Source of the DNA: Lachnospiraceae bacterium
GTDB lineage: Bacteria > Bacillota > Clostridia > Lachnospirales > Lachnospiraceae
Assembly (NCBI GenBank): GCA_017540355.1
Contig: JAFYBE010000090.1
Location: forward strand, 1 to 43,845
DNA length: 43,845 bases
Direction of reading: 5' to 3'
Part shown: one piece after another, positions 1-7,966 of the stretch
Layout of the letters: the number at the start of each line of letters is the position of its first letter
Numbering within the stretch: the first letter of the stretch is position 1
Notes under the pieces: generated by a model
Databases searched by the model: none
Seen by the model: only the letters and a program-made list of their open reading frames with translations
Told to the model about the DNA's origin: nothing
Program-made: the position numbers and the translations under genes

Positions 1-410
1 GCCTTTATCATGATCATTTCCATCGGCTGCTCATATCCCGGAACGTCAACCACAAATCCACCGCAATCCTTATATCCAAGTTTACGATAGAAATGTTGAG
101 CGTCCTCATCTACCTGCGTCGATGTCATCAGCATTCCATATCCCCGGGATTTCATGTCCTGTTCCCAATGCTCCATCAGCAGTTTTCCGTATCCCTTTTT
201 GCGATGATCAGAATCTATAAAAAGCATTGTGCAAAACGGTGTATTATCCCAGAAAAGATTATACCTGAGCACTCCGATCACCTTATCGTCTTCAGTTAAT
301 ACATAGCCCTGTTTGTTTCTGATTTTTTCTTCAAATCCCGCTTCAGGCAAATGGCAATCAAGCCTGAACCATTCAGTCTTATCATTTAATTCTGCGTATC
401 TTATTAACAT
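1..410 (-). CDS. GNAT-family N-acetyltransferase (3' end cut off by the window)
   Basis: The reverse strand is open from an ATG at 410 to the window edge, giving at least 136 residues beginning MLIRYAELNDKTEWF. The acetyl-CoA binding motif A is visible as DSDHRKKGYGKLLM (the R/Q-x-x-G-x-G/A pattern), followed by a helix and the segment QHFYRKLGYKDCGGF, where the Tyr after FYRKLG is typical of GNAT enzymes. The family transfers an acetyl group from acetyl-CoA to an amine; the substrate cannot be told from sequence. An AGGAGG site lies six bases upstream of the ATG. It follows the Fic gene by 40 bases on the same strand, so the two are probably cotranscribed. Like that gene it uses few of the CTT/AAG codons seen elsewhere, which hints at recent acquisition. 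The stop codon lies outside the window. Confidence 0.85.
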   Translation of the reverse strand, partial: MLIRYAELNDKTEWFRLDCHLPEAGFEEKIRNKQGYVLTEDDKVIGVLRYNLFWDNTPFCTMLFIDSDHRKKGYGKLLMEHWEQDMKSRGYGMLMTSTQVDEDAQHFYRKLGYKDCGGFVVDVPGYEQPMEMIMIK

Positions 411-450
411 ATATCCTCCTTATGCCCAGGCATATCTCTGTATATGCTAT

Positions 451-1569
451 CTATCTTCTAAACAAGTATTTACCTTTGCCCTTGCCTTTCATTGGGTAAA
501 CAATGCCTAAATCAAGCATTTTCTTTATCAATGCCGATGCCGGAGAAGCAGTAATCTTCAATATATTCATCACCTCAGTCCTGCCAAAGAACCGTTCATA
601 TTCAAACTCTTCAAACAACCGTTGAATATGCTGTTTGGTTTTATTCGTTACAGAATCAGGAATTTCAATATCCAGTTTTGAGGAGTCAATGTCCTGTTTT
701 ATCGGGCCAATGTCCTGTTTTGAGGATCCAATGTCCTGTTTTTTATCTTTCCATCGAATATGTGTATAACGATTTTTCAGTTCGTTAGTTTCACCCAAAA
801 GAAGATTTCTTAAGAACAATTCCAAATACTTTGTCGTCTCACGTATTCCTTTGGAAAGATCATTATAATTTGCTCTTACCAGCGAATTTCTGAAATACCA
901 GGCATTCTCAGCGAATATATCATTGGTAACATCGAAGCCCATAGTCCGCAGATACAGGATAAAGAATACCGCCGTAGTTCTTGTGTTTCCTTCTCCAAAT
1001 GCATGTATCTGCCATAAACGGGCTACAAACTTGGCAAGATGAGGAATGATGGATGAAATACTGTCTGTGGAATACTCATACTCTTTTTCCGTCCGAAGGT
1101 CATACTCGAGCATTTCTCTCAATTCCAAAGCATTACCATAGTGAACCGATGCTCCGTCTAAAACCCATTCCTTTTTCGAAATGTTGTAATCCCTAACCCT
1201 TCCCGCATGAGAAAAGATACCCTCAAACAGTCTTTTATGAATCCCAATATACTGAGGAACAGAAAAAGTAAATGCATTTTCAGAAAGAATAGTTGCTATA
1301 CGGGCAGAAACAATATCAGCCTCTTTAGTACGATCCTCGCTTCTATCCGCATTTTCTTCATAATAACTCTCGATCAGTTTTCCGGCCTCTGATATCGTTA
1401 TCTTGCCATCAATGTTTTCCCTAGCTGTTTTCTTCAGATAATCAGAAGTTTCAAGACCATCAACGGCCTGTAAACCAATCGCTGTATACCAGGCATAACC
1501 CAATTCCCTTTTGGCGGGTTCTGTCTGTTTTATATACTCCTCAAACGGATCTCTCTTAATGTCATCCAT
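451..1569 (-). CDS. Fic family protein (AMPylase fold) with N-terminal VbhA-like segment and C-terminal winged helix
   Basis: A 372-residue protein. The Fic active-site motif is HAFGEGNTRT (residues 189-198): His, Phe, acidic Glu, Gly-Asn and Arg of the HxFx(D/E)GNxR core are kept. Fic enzymes usually transfer AMP from ATP to a target hydroxyl. Residues about 30-75 (ending GKITISEAGKLIESYYEEN) resemble VbhA-type antitoxin domains, and SYYEEN fits the inhibitory pattern [S/T]xxxE[G/N], so the protein is probably self-inhibited. Residues about 275-302 are four seven-residue repeats (KQDIGSS type), leading to a C-terminal winged-helix-like region ending KGKGKYLFRR. I chose ATG 1569 over an in-frame ATG at 1593 because AAGGGGG lies nine bases upstream and it follows the rlmD stop by four bases. 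Target unknown. Confidence 0.85.
   Translation of the reverse strand: MDDIKRDPFEEYIKQTEPAKRELGYAWYTAIGLQAVDGLETSDYLKKTARENIDGKITISEAGKLIESYYEENADRSEDRTKEADIVSARIATILSENAFTFSVPQYIGIHKRLFEGIFSHAGRVRDYNISKKEWVLDGASVHYGNALELREMLEYDLRTEKEYEYSTDSISSIIPHLAKFVARLWQIHAFGEGNTRTTAVFFILYLRTMGFDVTNDIFAENAWYFRNSLVRANYNDLSKGIRETTKYLELFLRNLLLGETNELKNRYTHIRWKDKKQDIGSSKQDIGPIKQDIDSSKLDIEIPDSVTNKTKQHIQRLFEEFEYERFFGRTEVMNILKITASPASALIKKMLDLGIVYPMKGKGKGKYLFRR
666..742 (-). repeat. Four in-frame 21-bp tandem repeats inside the Fic gene
   Basis: The + strand motif CAATGTCCTGTTTT starts at 687, 708 and 729, with a diverged copy (CAATATCCAGTTTT) at 666, an exact 21-base period. Translated on the minus strand this gives KQDIGSS, KQDIGPI, KQDIDSS and KLDIEIP. 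The period is a multiple of three, so copy-number change would keep the frame. The repeats sit in the linker between the Fic domain and the C-terminal winged-helix-like region. Confidence 0.9.
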
Positions 1570-1573
1570 CAGG

Positions 1574-3094
1574 TTATACCCCCTTTTGAGCATCTTTTAT
1601 CCTGTAATAATCCTCTGCATCAATTGTAATCTCAATATGTTCCTTTGTCGATCTTAACCTCTCAAGTAAACAACAGACTTCGATGTGAGAAGTATTCGGA
1701 AATTGCTCGATTGCAACCGCCTTGACCACGTCATAGCCGTGGGCCAGGAAGGTCTCAAGGTCGCGCGCAAGCGAGGTGGGCTTGCATGATATATAGATAA
1801 GCCTCTCGACGCCGTAATCAATGATCTTACGCAGCGCCTTGGGGTGTATTCCGTCCCTCGGAGGGTCCAATATGATAAAATCGGGAGCCTCTGAGATTCC
1901 TACAGCTTCCAAGCCTGCCGTGCCGCAGGCCGAACTGTCAGCACCGCCTGCTGTGGCTTCCTCTAACACCTTAAGCACATCGCCCGCAATAAACTCACAG
2001 TTGTCAAGCCCGTTAAGCTTCGCATTCTCTTTCGCTGCCTCTACGGCTTCTTTAACTATCTCTACACCGTATACCTTCTTGGCTACGGGTGCCATCATCT
2101 GCGCAATCGTACCCGTACCGCTGTATAAGTCATACACGACGGCCTCGCCCTTGCCTATGTCGCCTATATAGTCTCTGGCCGTCTCATATAAAAGTTCTGC
2201 TCCTCGCGTATTGGTCTGGAAGAATGAGAACTCCGATATCCGAAATTCCATTCCGAGCATCTTCTCCGTTATATAATCCTTTCCGTATAAAACAATACTC
2301 TTATCCGACTGCACGATATCGGCAAGCGAATCATTAAGAGTATGAATCACGCTTACAATCTTACCCTTAAGCTTATCCGAAAGCCCAAGCAGCATATCTT
2401 TATACTGCTCCATATCAAAGTCAAGCTGCGTCGTCGTAACAATCGCAACCATTATCTCATCCGTGTGGAAGGCCTTACGAACCATCAGATGTCTTAAGTA
2501 CCCTTCGTGACGCAGACGATGATAGTAGCTTATGCCTTTTTCTTTAAAAAAATCGAGCGTCTCATTCACTATAAGCCCGTAGTCTTCATCGCATATCTTA
2601 CAACCGCCTGCACTTACAACGTCATAGAAGCTTCCGCGCTTATGAAGGCCTAATGACAAGGGACCGTCCTTATATTCATCACCGAAGGTATATTCCATCT
2701 TATTGCGGTATCCCAAATGTGCCGGGCTTCCCTTAATACCCTGCCATCTTCCGTCATCTATATCCTCAAGACCGCGCACACTCTTAATAAGCTTAAGAAC
2801 CTGTCCTTCCTTAAGCTTAAGCTGATCTTCATATGAAAGATTCATATATGCGCATCCGCCGCATATTCCGAATGATTCACACGGCGGTGTAATCTCATTA
2901 TCTGCAGGCTTAATAACCTCAATTAAAGAGCCTTCGCCTTTACCGCCTCTTACCTTCTTAACTCTTACACTTACGGTCTGTCCCGGCAGAACGTTCTTTA
3001 CACTTAATGTATTGTCTGAATCCACTCTGACAATACCCTTTGAAGGATAATCCGTCCTCTCAACTTTTCCTGTTACAATCTCTCCGCGCTTCAT
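1574..3094 (-). CDS. rlmD: 23S rRNA (uracil-5-)-methyltransferase, RlmD/RlmCD (RumA) family
   Basis: A 506-residue TrmA/RumA-type enzyme that makes 5-methyluridine in 23S rRNA using S-adenosylmethionine. An N-terminal TRAM domain (residues about 1-62) is followed by cysteines at 72, 78 and 81 and a later CKIC, the usual 4Fe-4S ligands of RumA. The SAM-binding motif is VYDLYSGTGTIAQMMA, then DPPRDGIHPKAL, and the catalytic cysteine lies in YISCKPTSLARD. In Firmicutes one such enzyme (RlmCD) can modify two uridines (U747 and U1939), so the exact site is uncertain. ATG 3094 is preceded by AAGGAAG and begins the TRAM domain; an in-frame ATG at 3163 lies beyond the upstream terminator and is unlikely. 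No convincing promoter is seen between that terminator and the start. Confidence 0.93.
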   Translation of the reverse strand: MKRGEIVTGKVERTDYPSKGIVRVDSDNTLSVKNVLPGQTVSVRVKKVRGGKGEGSLIEVIKPADNEITPPCESFGICGGCAYMNLSYEDQLKLKEGQVLKLIKSVRGLEDIDDGRWQGIKGSPAHLGYRNKMEYTFGDEYKDGPLSLGLHKRGSFYDVVSAGGCKICDEDYGLIVNETLDFFKEKGISYYHRLRHEGYLRHLMVRKAFHTDEIMVAIVTTTQLDFDMEQYKDMLLGLSDKLKGKIVSVIHTLNDSLADIVQSDKSIVLYGKDYITEKMLGMEFRISEFSFFQTNTRGAELLYETARDYIGDIGKGEAVVYDLYSGTGTIAQMMAPVAKKVYGVEIVKEAVEAAKENAKLNGLDNCEFIAGDVLKVLEEATAGGADSSACGTAGLEAVGISEAPDFIILDPPRDGIHPKALRKIIDYGVERLIYISCKPTSLARDLETFLAHGYDVVKAVAIEQFPNTSHIEVCCLLERLRSTKEHIEITIDAEDYYRIKDAQKGV

Positions 3095-3123
3095 TGTATC
3101 TTCCTTAGCTTCAATATAGAAAA

Positions 3124-3156
3124 TCCCTCCATTGGAACCATACTTCAATGGAGGGA
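3124..3156 (-). terminator. Intrinsic terminator after the small acidic membrane protein gene
   Basis: Perfect 10-bp stem, CCCTCCATTG at 3125-3134 against CAATGGAGGG at 3146-3155, with an 11-base loop. Read on the minus strand it is followed by ATTTTCTAT. It lies 55 bases past the stop of the 3211-3501 gene and 29 bases before rlmD, so it could also work as an attenuator for rlmD. Confidence 0.75.
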
Positions 3157-3210
3157 ATATCAATTCATCTCACTGCCGATCCTTCACCGACATATATCAC
3201 AATACCGGAC

Positions 3211-3501
3211 TCAATCGGCTCCTTCTTCGCCCTCGGGCTTAACCTCTCTGCTTACCGGTATCGGATCGTCCTCTTCATCCTCAAAGAACTCATCCAGATC
3301 GTCGTCATCACCGAAATCCTCGTCAAAATCATCATCAAACTCAGGCTGAGTGAAACGATATACCGCATAAACCGCTGCAGCAATGGCAACCACAACTACA
3401 AGCACGGTTAAGACTATGGCAAAAACATTAACCTTCTTCTCTTCTTCCTTAGCCTTGATAACACCCTTCATCAGGTCCATTACTTCATCAATCCTGTCCA
3501 T
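3211..3501 (-). CDS. Small single-pass membrane protein with acidic C-terminal tail, function unknown
   Basis: A 96-residue protein I cannot assign to a named family. Residues 1-23 are a charged helix (MDRIDEVMDLMKGVIKAKEE), residues about 24-48 are one hydrophobic membrane span rich in Val and Ala, and residues about 53-80 are almost entirely Asp, Glu and Phe. The short positive N-terminus (KEEEKK before the span) predicts an inside N-terminus and an exposed acidic tail. An AGGAGG site lies seven bases before the ATG. It has its own promoter and terminator between pcrA and rlmD. The acidic tail could bind cations or basic partners, but that is only a guess. Confidence 0.8.
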   Translation of the reverse strand: MDRIDEVMDLMKGVIKAKEEEKKVNVFAIVLTVLVVVVAIAAAVYAVYRFTQPEFDDDFDEDFGDDDDLDEFFEDEEDDPIPVSREVKPEGEEGAD

Positions 3502-3583
3502 CTCTATACCTCCTAAGTCATCCGAAAACTCAGATTATATCTTTCAAAAACATATCCGAAATCCCGCAACCCCTTACTTTATT

Positions 3584-3612
3584 ATATTAGCACACGCACA
3601 TAATGCAGGCAA
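3584..3612 (-). promoter_or_regulatory. Sigma-A promoter for the small acidic membrane protein gene
   Basis: On the minus strand, -35 TTGCCT (3607-3612), a 17-base spacer, and -10 TAATAT (3584-3589) preceded by TGC, which makes an extended -10. It lies about 80 bases upstream of the 3501 start and just past the pcrA terminator. Confidence 0.7.
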
Positions 3613-3625
3613 GGTGATTTTCCGA

Positions 3626-3646
3626 AAAACAGACACTCCGTGTCTA
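3626..3646 (-). terminator. Terminator overlapping the pcrA stop codon
   Basis: Read on the minus strand, AGACAC-GGA-GTGTCT is followed by GTTTTT. The 6-bp stem starts inside the pcrA stop codon (3644-3646). It ends the operon that starts at the degenerate LytM gene. Confidence 0.65.
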
Positions 3647-5965
3647 TATCTTCTCAAGCTTTGCGAAAGTCGCATACATTATCTTCTGACCGGCTCCGTC
3701 GAACTCAACCGTCACCTTATAATCCCTGGGTTCAAGCGAGATATCCTTAACGGTTCCCTCTCCGTACTTGGTATGTCTGACTCTGTCTCCCACACCGTAT
3801 GAAAGCTTTGTGCCGGCTGTCGCAGAACCCGAAGCCGCACGCGGCGAAGCACTCTTTGCAATATACGGCTTAGTCGCCGCCGGTGTCACCTTGGGCATCA
3901 CTACGGCCCTCGGCTTTGAATAAGTGACATCGGAATATCCGCCGTAGGGCTTGCTTAAGAATGCATCCCTCTCACTCGAACCGTCACTGTATCTTGAAAG
4001 TTCCTGCCCGTCTATCTTAAGTGCTCGCGTCGGCGCAGGCTTATCATCCATAAGCTCACCGGGAATCTCCTTAACAAAACGGCTGACGGAATTATACTGC
4101 GTCTCACCTCTTATCATACGTGCCTTAGCGCATGTGATGGTAAGGTCATCCTTGGCTCTTGTGATACCTACATAGGCAAGCCTTCTCTCCTCTTCAATCG
4201 CCGTAGGGTCCTCGTCAAATACAGCCGACATTCCGGGGAAGACACCGTCTTCTGCTCCCGCAATATAAACCCTTGCAAATTCAAGACCCTTGGCTCCGTG
4301 CAGCGTCATTAAAAGCGACATATCGGCATTCTCATCGACACTGTCTATATCCGCCACAAGAGCAACCTCGGCAAGGAAATCCGACAGCGTTCCTTCCGGA
4401 TTATCCTCCTTATAGCTTACGGCCTTGGATATGAGTTCATCGATATTGTCGATTCTGTCCTCTGCATCATCATCGTCGGATTCTTCAAGTTCATCTATAT
4501 ATCCGGTCGTGGCAAGCACATCTTTAATAAGCGCCGACACATCCATAAATTCTGCTTTGCTTCGCATTACGGCAATCATATTGACGAAGGCTTCAAGCTT
4601 AAGCGCCGCCTTCCCGATACCGGGTATGTCCTTTCCGTATGTTAAAGCCTCGAAAAAGCTTATGTCCTGCTCTGCCGCAAAATCCGACACCTTCGCAACA
4701 GTCGTCTGACCTATCCCTCTTTTGGGTACGTTGATTATACGCTTAACGGCCACGTCATCCACGCCGTTGTCTATGGTCTTAAGATATGCAAGCACATCCT
4801 TGATCTCACGTCTTGAATAGAAGTTAACACCGCCGACGATATTATAAGGCATACCCTCACGCACAAAGGCTTCTTCAAGTATACGCGACTGCGCGTTGGT
4901 TCGATACAGTACGGCACAGTCACCGTACTTAACCAGACCCTTTTTAACCGCCTTGGCAATGTCCGCGGCTATATAGTCCGCCTCCTCATAGGCGGTATCA
5001 AGCTGCTTAAAGTGAATCCTGTTGCCCGCACCTTTATCCGTCCAGAGGCTCTTCTCCTTACGCTCCGTATTATTGGCTATTACGGCATTCGCCGCATCCA
5101 GTATGTTCTGTGTCGAGCGATAATTCTGCTCAAGTCTTACGACCTTGGCCTCTTCATAATTCTTCTCAAAGTCAAGGATATTGCCTATATTGGCGCCCCT
5201 GAACTTATATATGCTCTGATCGTCGTCACCCACAACGCATAGATTGCGGTACTTATCGGCAAGCAGTCTTACAAGTTCAAACTGCGCCGTATTGGTGTCC
5301 TGATACTCATCGACCATGATGTAGCGGAATCTCTCCTGATAGTTGTCAAGCACCTGAGGACATTCCTTAAAAAGCTTCACGGTCAGCACTATAAGATCGT
5401 CAAAATCCAAAGCATTGGCCTTGCGAAGGGCATTCTCGTACTCCTCATACAGACGGGCTATCAGTTCCTGCCTGTAGTCTCCGGCACTGTTTTCCTTAAA
5501 CTCATAGACGTCTATAAGCTCATCTTTTGCGGATGATATTGCCGCAAGCGCAGCCTTCTCCCTTATCATCTTGCTGTCGATGTTAAGGCGCTTCATGACA
5601 TCCTTCATTACGGTCTTGCTGTCATCGGTATCATAAATCGTGAAGTTGGTGTCATAACCGATCATATCGATGTGTCTTCGAAGGATACGAACGCACAAAG
5701 AATGGAAAGTCGACACCCATATGCTGTCGGCTCCCTGACCCACGATTTTATCAACACGGTTGCGCATCTCCTCGGCCGCCTTATTGGTAAAGGTGATTGC
5801 CAGGATATTCCAGGGACTTACCCCGTTATTGTCGATAAGGTAAGCTATCCTGTGCACCAATACTCTGGTCTTGCCGCTTCCGGCTCCCGCCAATATAAGT
5901 AGCGGCCCGTCCGTAGACAGCACCGCCACTTTTTGTTCTTTATTAAGTGTATTGAGATAATTCAT
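3644..5965 (-). CDS. pcrA: ATP-dependent DNA helicase PcrA (UvrD/Rep family, superfamily 1A)
   Basis: A 773-residue 3'-5' DNA helicase used in repair and in removing roadblocks from DNA. Walker A is LAGAGSGKT (K32). Further motifs in order are FTNKAAEEM, VDEYQDTN (Walker B), VVGDDDQSIYKFRGA, LEQNYRST, TLHGAKGLEFARVYIAG and RLAYVGITRAKDDL. The C-terminus keeps the PcrA Tudor-like segment GVGDRVRHTKYGEGTV, which in Bacillus PcrA contacts RNA polymerase. Start: ATG 5965, one base after the SPFH stop codon, matches the family start MNYLNTLNKEQ; an in-frame ATG further upstream would read through the SPFH zinc ribbons. The ribosome site is weak, so translation is probably coupled to the SPFH gene. 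A terminator overlaps its stop. Confidence 0.97.
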   Translation of the reverse strand: MNYLNTLNKEQKVAVLSTDGPLLILAGAGSGKTRVLVHRIAYLIDNNGVSPWNILAITFTNKAAEEMRNRVDKIVGQGADSIWVSTFHSLCVRILRRHIDMIGYDTNFTIYDTDDSKTVMKDVMKRLNIDSKMIREKAALAAISSAKDELIDVYEFKENSAGDYRQELIARLYEEYENALRKANALDFDDLIVLTVKLFKECPQVLDNYQERFRYIMVDEYQDTNTAQFELVRLLADKYRNLCVVGDDDQSIYKFRGANIGNILDFEKNYEEAKVVRLEQNYRSTQNILDAANAVIANNTERKEKSLWTDKGAGNRIHFKQLDTAYEEADYIAADIAKAVKKGLVKYGDCAVLYRTNAQSRILEEAFVREGMPYNIVGGVNFYSRREIKDVLAYLKTIDNGVDDVAVKRIINVPKRGIGQTTVAKVSDFAAEQDISFFEALTYGKDIPGIGKAALKLEAFVNMIAVMRSKAEFMDVSALIKDVLATTGYIDELEESDDDDAEDRIDNIDELISKAVSYKEDNPEGTLSDFLAEVALVADIDSVDENADMSLLMTLHGAKGLEFARVYIAGAEDGVFPGMSAVFDEDPTAIEEERRLAYVGITRAKDDLTITCAKARMIRGETQYNSVSRFVKEIPGELMDDKPAPTRALKIDGQELSRYSDGSSERDAFLSKPYGGYSDVTYSKPRAVVMPKVTPAATKPYIAKSASPRAASGSATAGTKLSYGVGDRVRHTKYGEGTVKDISLEPRDYKVTVEFDGAGQKIMYATFAKLEKI

Positions 5966-5966
5966 A

Positions 5967-6923
5967 TTAACCAAGCTGTGTTCCGCAGTTAGAGCAGAAT
6001 TTAGCGCCGTTGGTAGGTGTTCCGCAGTTAGGACAGAACTTAGCGCCCGCGGGTGCAGCAGCACCGCCTGCAGCCTGACCGCCCATCATGTTCTGAGCCA
6101 TCTGCTGTCCCATAGCCATACCCATAGCCATACCTGCCATATCTGTAGCCATTCCGCCGCCGTTGCCGCCACCGTTAGCCATAGCGTCTGCCATTGCCAT
6201 CTGAGTGTACTTGTTGGCGTCTGTAACCATAGACTGTGCAGCAGCCTTCTCCTGCATCTTCTTAACTTCTTCGGGATAAGAGAAGCTCTCTATATTGAAC
6301 TCTGTAACGGAGATACCAATCTTGGCCATATCCGCATCGAGGTCAGCTCTGATTCCCTCGCCGATCTCTGTAGCAGAGATCTGAAGGTTGAACATATCCT
6401 TACCTTCCTTGGCAATCCAGCTCATAAGAAGTCTGTCAAGATTAGCGATTATACGCTCCTTAACATCATCAACGCTGTATGTGTTCTTGATACCTGCAAC
6501 CTTGTCGATAAGCACGTCATGGTCACCGATCTTGCAGCTGAATGTACCGAATGCTCTGATGGGCATACCGCCGGGAAGTCCGGGTGCCTGAAGGTTGATT
6601 GCATTCTTTGTTCCCCACTTAACAGTCTGCTCCTTGGTATTGATAAAGAGAACCTCTGCCTTGAAAGGTGAGTTAAAGCCGAACTTAAAGCTCTTTAAAG
6701 TTGTAAGGAAAGGTATGATCTCTGTCTCGATATCATACTCGCCGTCATCTTCAAATACACCTTCTATAGCTCCGTTATGAAGGAAGATAGCGTCCTGACC
6801 GGGACGGATTATAAGCTTTGAGCCCTTCTTAATCTCATTGTTGTCCCACTTCCAGAACAGGATTCCCTCTCTGTCCTCGTTCCATTCTACTACGTTAAGT
6901 AACTGATTCTTGATAAAGCCCAT
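5967..6923 (-). CDS. SPFH-domain protein with C-terminal zinc ribbons (YdjI type)
   Basis: A 318-residue protein of the YdjI / virion-core-like SPFH family: MGFIKNQLLNVVEWN, then KWDNNEIKKGSKLIIRPGQDAIFLHNG and a band-7 fold to about residue 225. It lacks an N-terminal membrane segment. A Gly/Met/Ala-rich low-complexity linker (about 230-290) leads to KFCPNCGT and KFCSNCGT, two half zinc ribbons that are near-perfect copies of each other (39-bp period). In Bacillus, YdjI works with YdjG/YdjH in membrane stress and PspA recruitment; those partners are not in this window. AAGGAGG sits six bases before ATG 6923, which decides the start over an in-frame ATG at 6947. It lies in an operon with bactofilin, YerC and DUF1836 genes. 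Confidence 0.9.
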   Translation of the reverse strand: MGFIKNQLLNVVEWNEDREGILFWKWDNNEIKKGSKLIIRPGQDAIFLHNGAIEGVFEDDGEYDIETEIIPFLTTLKSFKFGFNSPFKAEVLFINTKEQTVKWGTKNAINLQAPGLPGGMPIRAFGTFSCKIGDHDVLIDKVAGIKNTYSVDDVKERIIANLDRLLMSWIAKEGKDMFNLQISATEIGEGIRADLDADMAKIGISVTEFNIESFSYPEEVKKMQEKAAAQSMVTDANKYTQMAMADAMANGGGNGGGMATDMAGMAMGMAMGQQMAQNMMGGQAAGGAAAPAGAKFCPNCGTPTNGAKFCSNCGTQLG

Positions 6924-6996
6924 GTTAGTCCTCCTTTTCTTTATCAAACCTGCTTATGTAAGTATATAATAAATTCCTTCTGATGTCGATTTAATT

Positions 6997-7638
6997 CTAC
7001 TTCTCAGGCTTGCCGTCCTTGCCCTTGTTAAGTCCGAGCTTGGCACTGTATCCGTCTACCATCTTCTCGATCAACAGCTTCTTGATATACACATCGAGTA
7101 CAAGAAGCGTAATGAAGGAGAACATCGTAAGCATCTCCTCGTCTTCGCCCTTGGCATCCGGGAATATCTCGCTTGCCGTATGATAAGTCTCGAGCAGATC
7201 GTCCTTGATTGAATCCGTCAGGCCCTCTGCCGTCTTCCTTATCGACTCGTATATATCCTCAACGGAATAAGGCTTATTCTCCTTATCCTCGCCGAAATAC
7301 TTCTCCTTAATCGGCTTAAGCGCCACATCGATATCGTTGATTGAGAGTATGTTCTTGAAATAATAGATGAACAGCAGCACATACATATGCTCTCTGCTGT
7401 ACTTCTTCTTATCCGGTGGCGGCAAAAGATTATTCTTGGCATAGTTATTGATCATGGTCTTGGTAAGCACCTTGTCGACTCCGGGATTACGCGTGGTATT
7501 CTTAAGTCTGCTCTCCATGAAGGTGGTCACCTGATCCATGTACAGCTCAATATTAGGTATATCCGCCGCCTTGATATAATCAATCCTGTCAAGGCTCGCC
7601 ATAAGACTGTTGATCAGATCGTCTATATCCAGTGTCAT
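6997..7638 (-). CDS. DUF1836 domain protein
   Basis: A 213-residue protein matching the DUF1836 pattern: an N-terminal segment with RNPGVDKVLTKTMINNYAK, then NNLLPPPDKKKYSREHMYVL, which looks like the helix-turn-helix and wing of MerR-type DNA-binding proteins. The C-terminal half is helical and hydrophobic (MFSFITLLVLDVYIKKLLIEKM), perhaps for dimerization. No characterized function is known to me for the family. AGAGG lies seven bases before the ATG, and the gene begins 10 bases after the yerC stop, inside the LytM-bactofilin-yerC-SPFH operon. The likely role is a transcription factor, by inference only. Confidence 0.85.
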   Translation of the reverse strand: MTLDIDDLINSLMASLDRIDYIKAADIPNIELYMDQVTTFMESRLKNTTRNPGVDKVLTKTMINNYAKNNLLPPPDKKKYSREHMYVLLFIYYFKNILSINDIDVALKPIKEKYFGEDKENKPYSVEDIYESIRKTAEGLTDSIKDDLLETYHTASEIFPDAKGEDEEMLTMFSFITLLVLDVYIKKLLIEKMVDGYSAKLGLNKGKDGKPEK

Positions 7639-7648
7639 CTCACTACCT

Positions 7649-7942
7649 CTACTCTATTATGCCGAGTCTCCTGAATGCTTTCTCATAGCCTTCGCAACCG
7701 TAATTAAGCGATCTGTTAACTCTGCTTATTGTAGCTGTCGAAGCACCTGTCTTCTCAGCAATCTCAAGATATGTCTTCTTCTCGGTAAGCATGGTTGCCA
7801 CTTCATATCTCTGTGACAGCGAGAGTATCTCATTGACCGTGCACAGATCCTCAAAGAAGTCATAGTACTCTTCCTTGGTCTCAAGACACATGATTGCGTC
7901 CAGCATATGGTCTACAGCATCTGTATGTATCTTCTTGTTCAT
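7649..7942 (-). CDS. yerC: YerC/YecD family TrpR-like DNA-binding protein
   Basis: A 97-residue Trp-repressor-fold protein: MNKKIHTDAVDHMLDAIMCL, then FFEDLCTVNEILSLSQRYEVATML and the helix-turn-helix EIAEKTGASTATISRVNRSLNYG. Members of this Firmicutes family are small DNA-binding regulators; in Bacillus, YerC influences histidine and purine genes. ATG 7942 gives the family's normal N-terminus; an in-frame TTG seven codons upstream has no good ribosome site. It lies 24 bases after the bactofilin stop. Confidence 0.92.
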   Translation of the reverse strand: MNKKIHTDAVDHMLDAIMCLETKEEYYDFFEDLCTVNEILSLSQRYEVATMLTEKKTYLEIAEKTGASTATISRVNRSLNYGCEGYEKAFRRLGIIE

Positions 7943-7966
7943 ATCTTCAGAATCTCCCCGCAAAAA

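Noticed and set aside
666-742. CRISPR array
   Set aside because: The 21-base repeats are adjacent, without spacers, and code in frame for a protein linker.
5966-6064. PcrA start upstream at 6064
   Set aside because: It would overlap the SPFH zinc ribbons in another frame; MNYLNTLNKEQ at 5965 is the family start.
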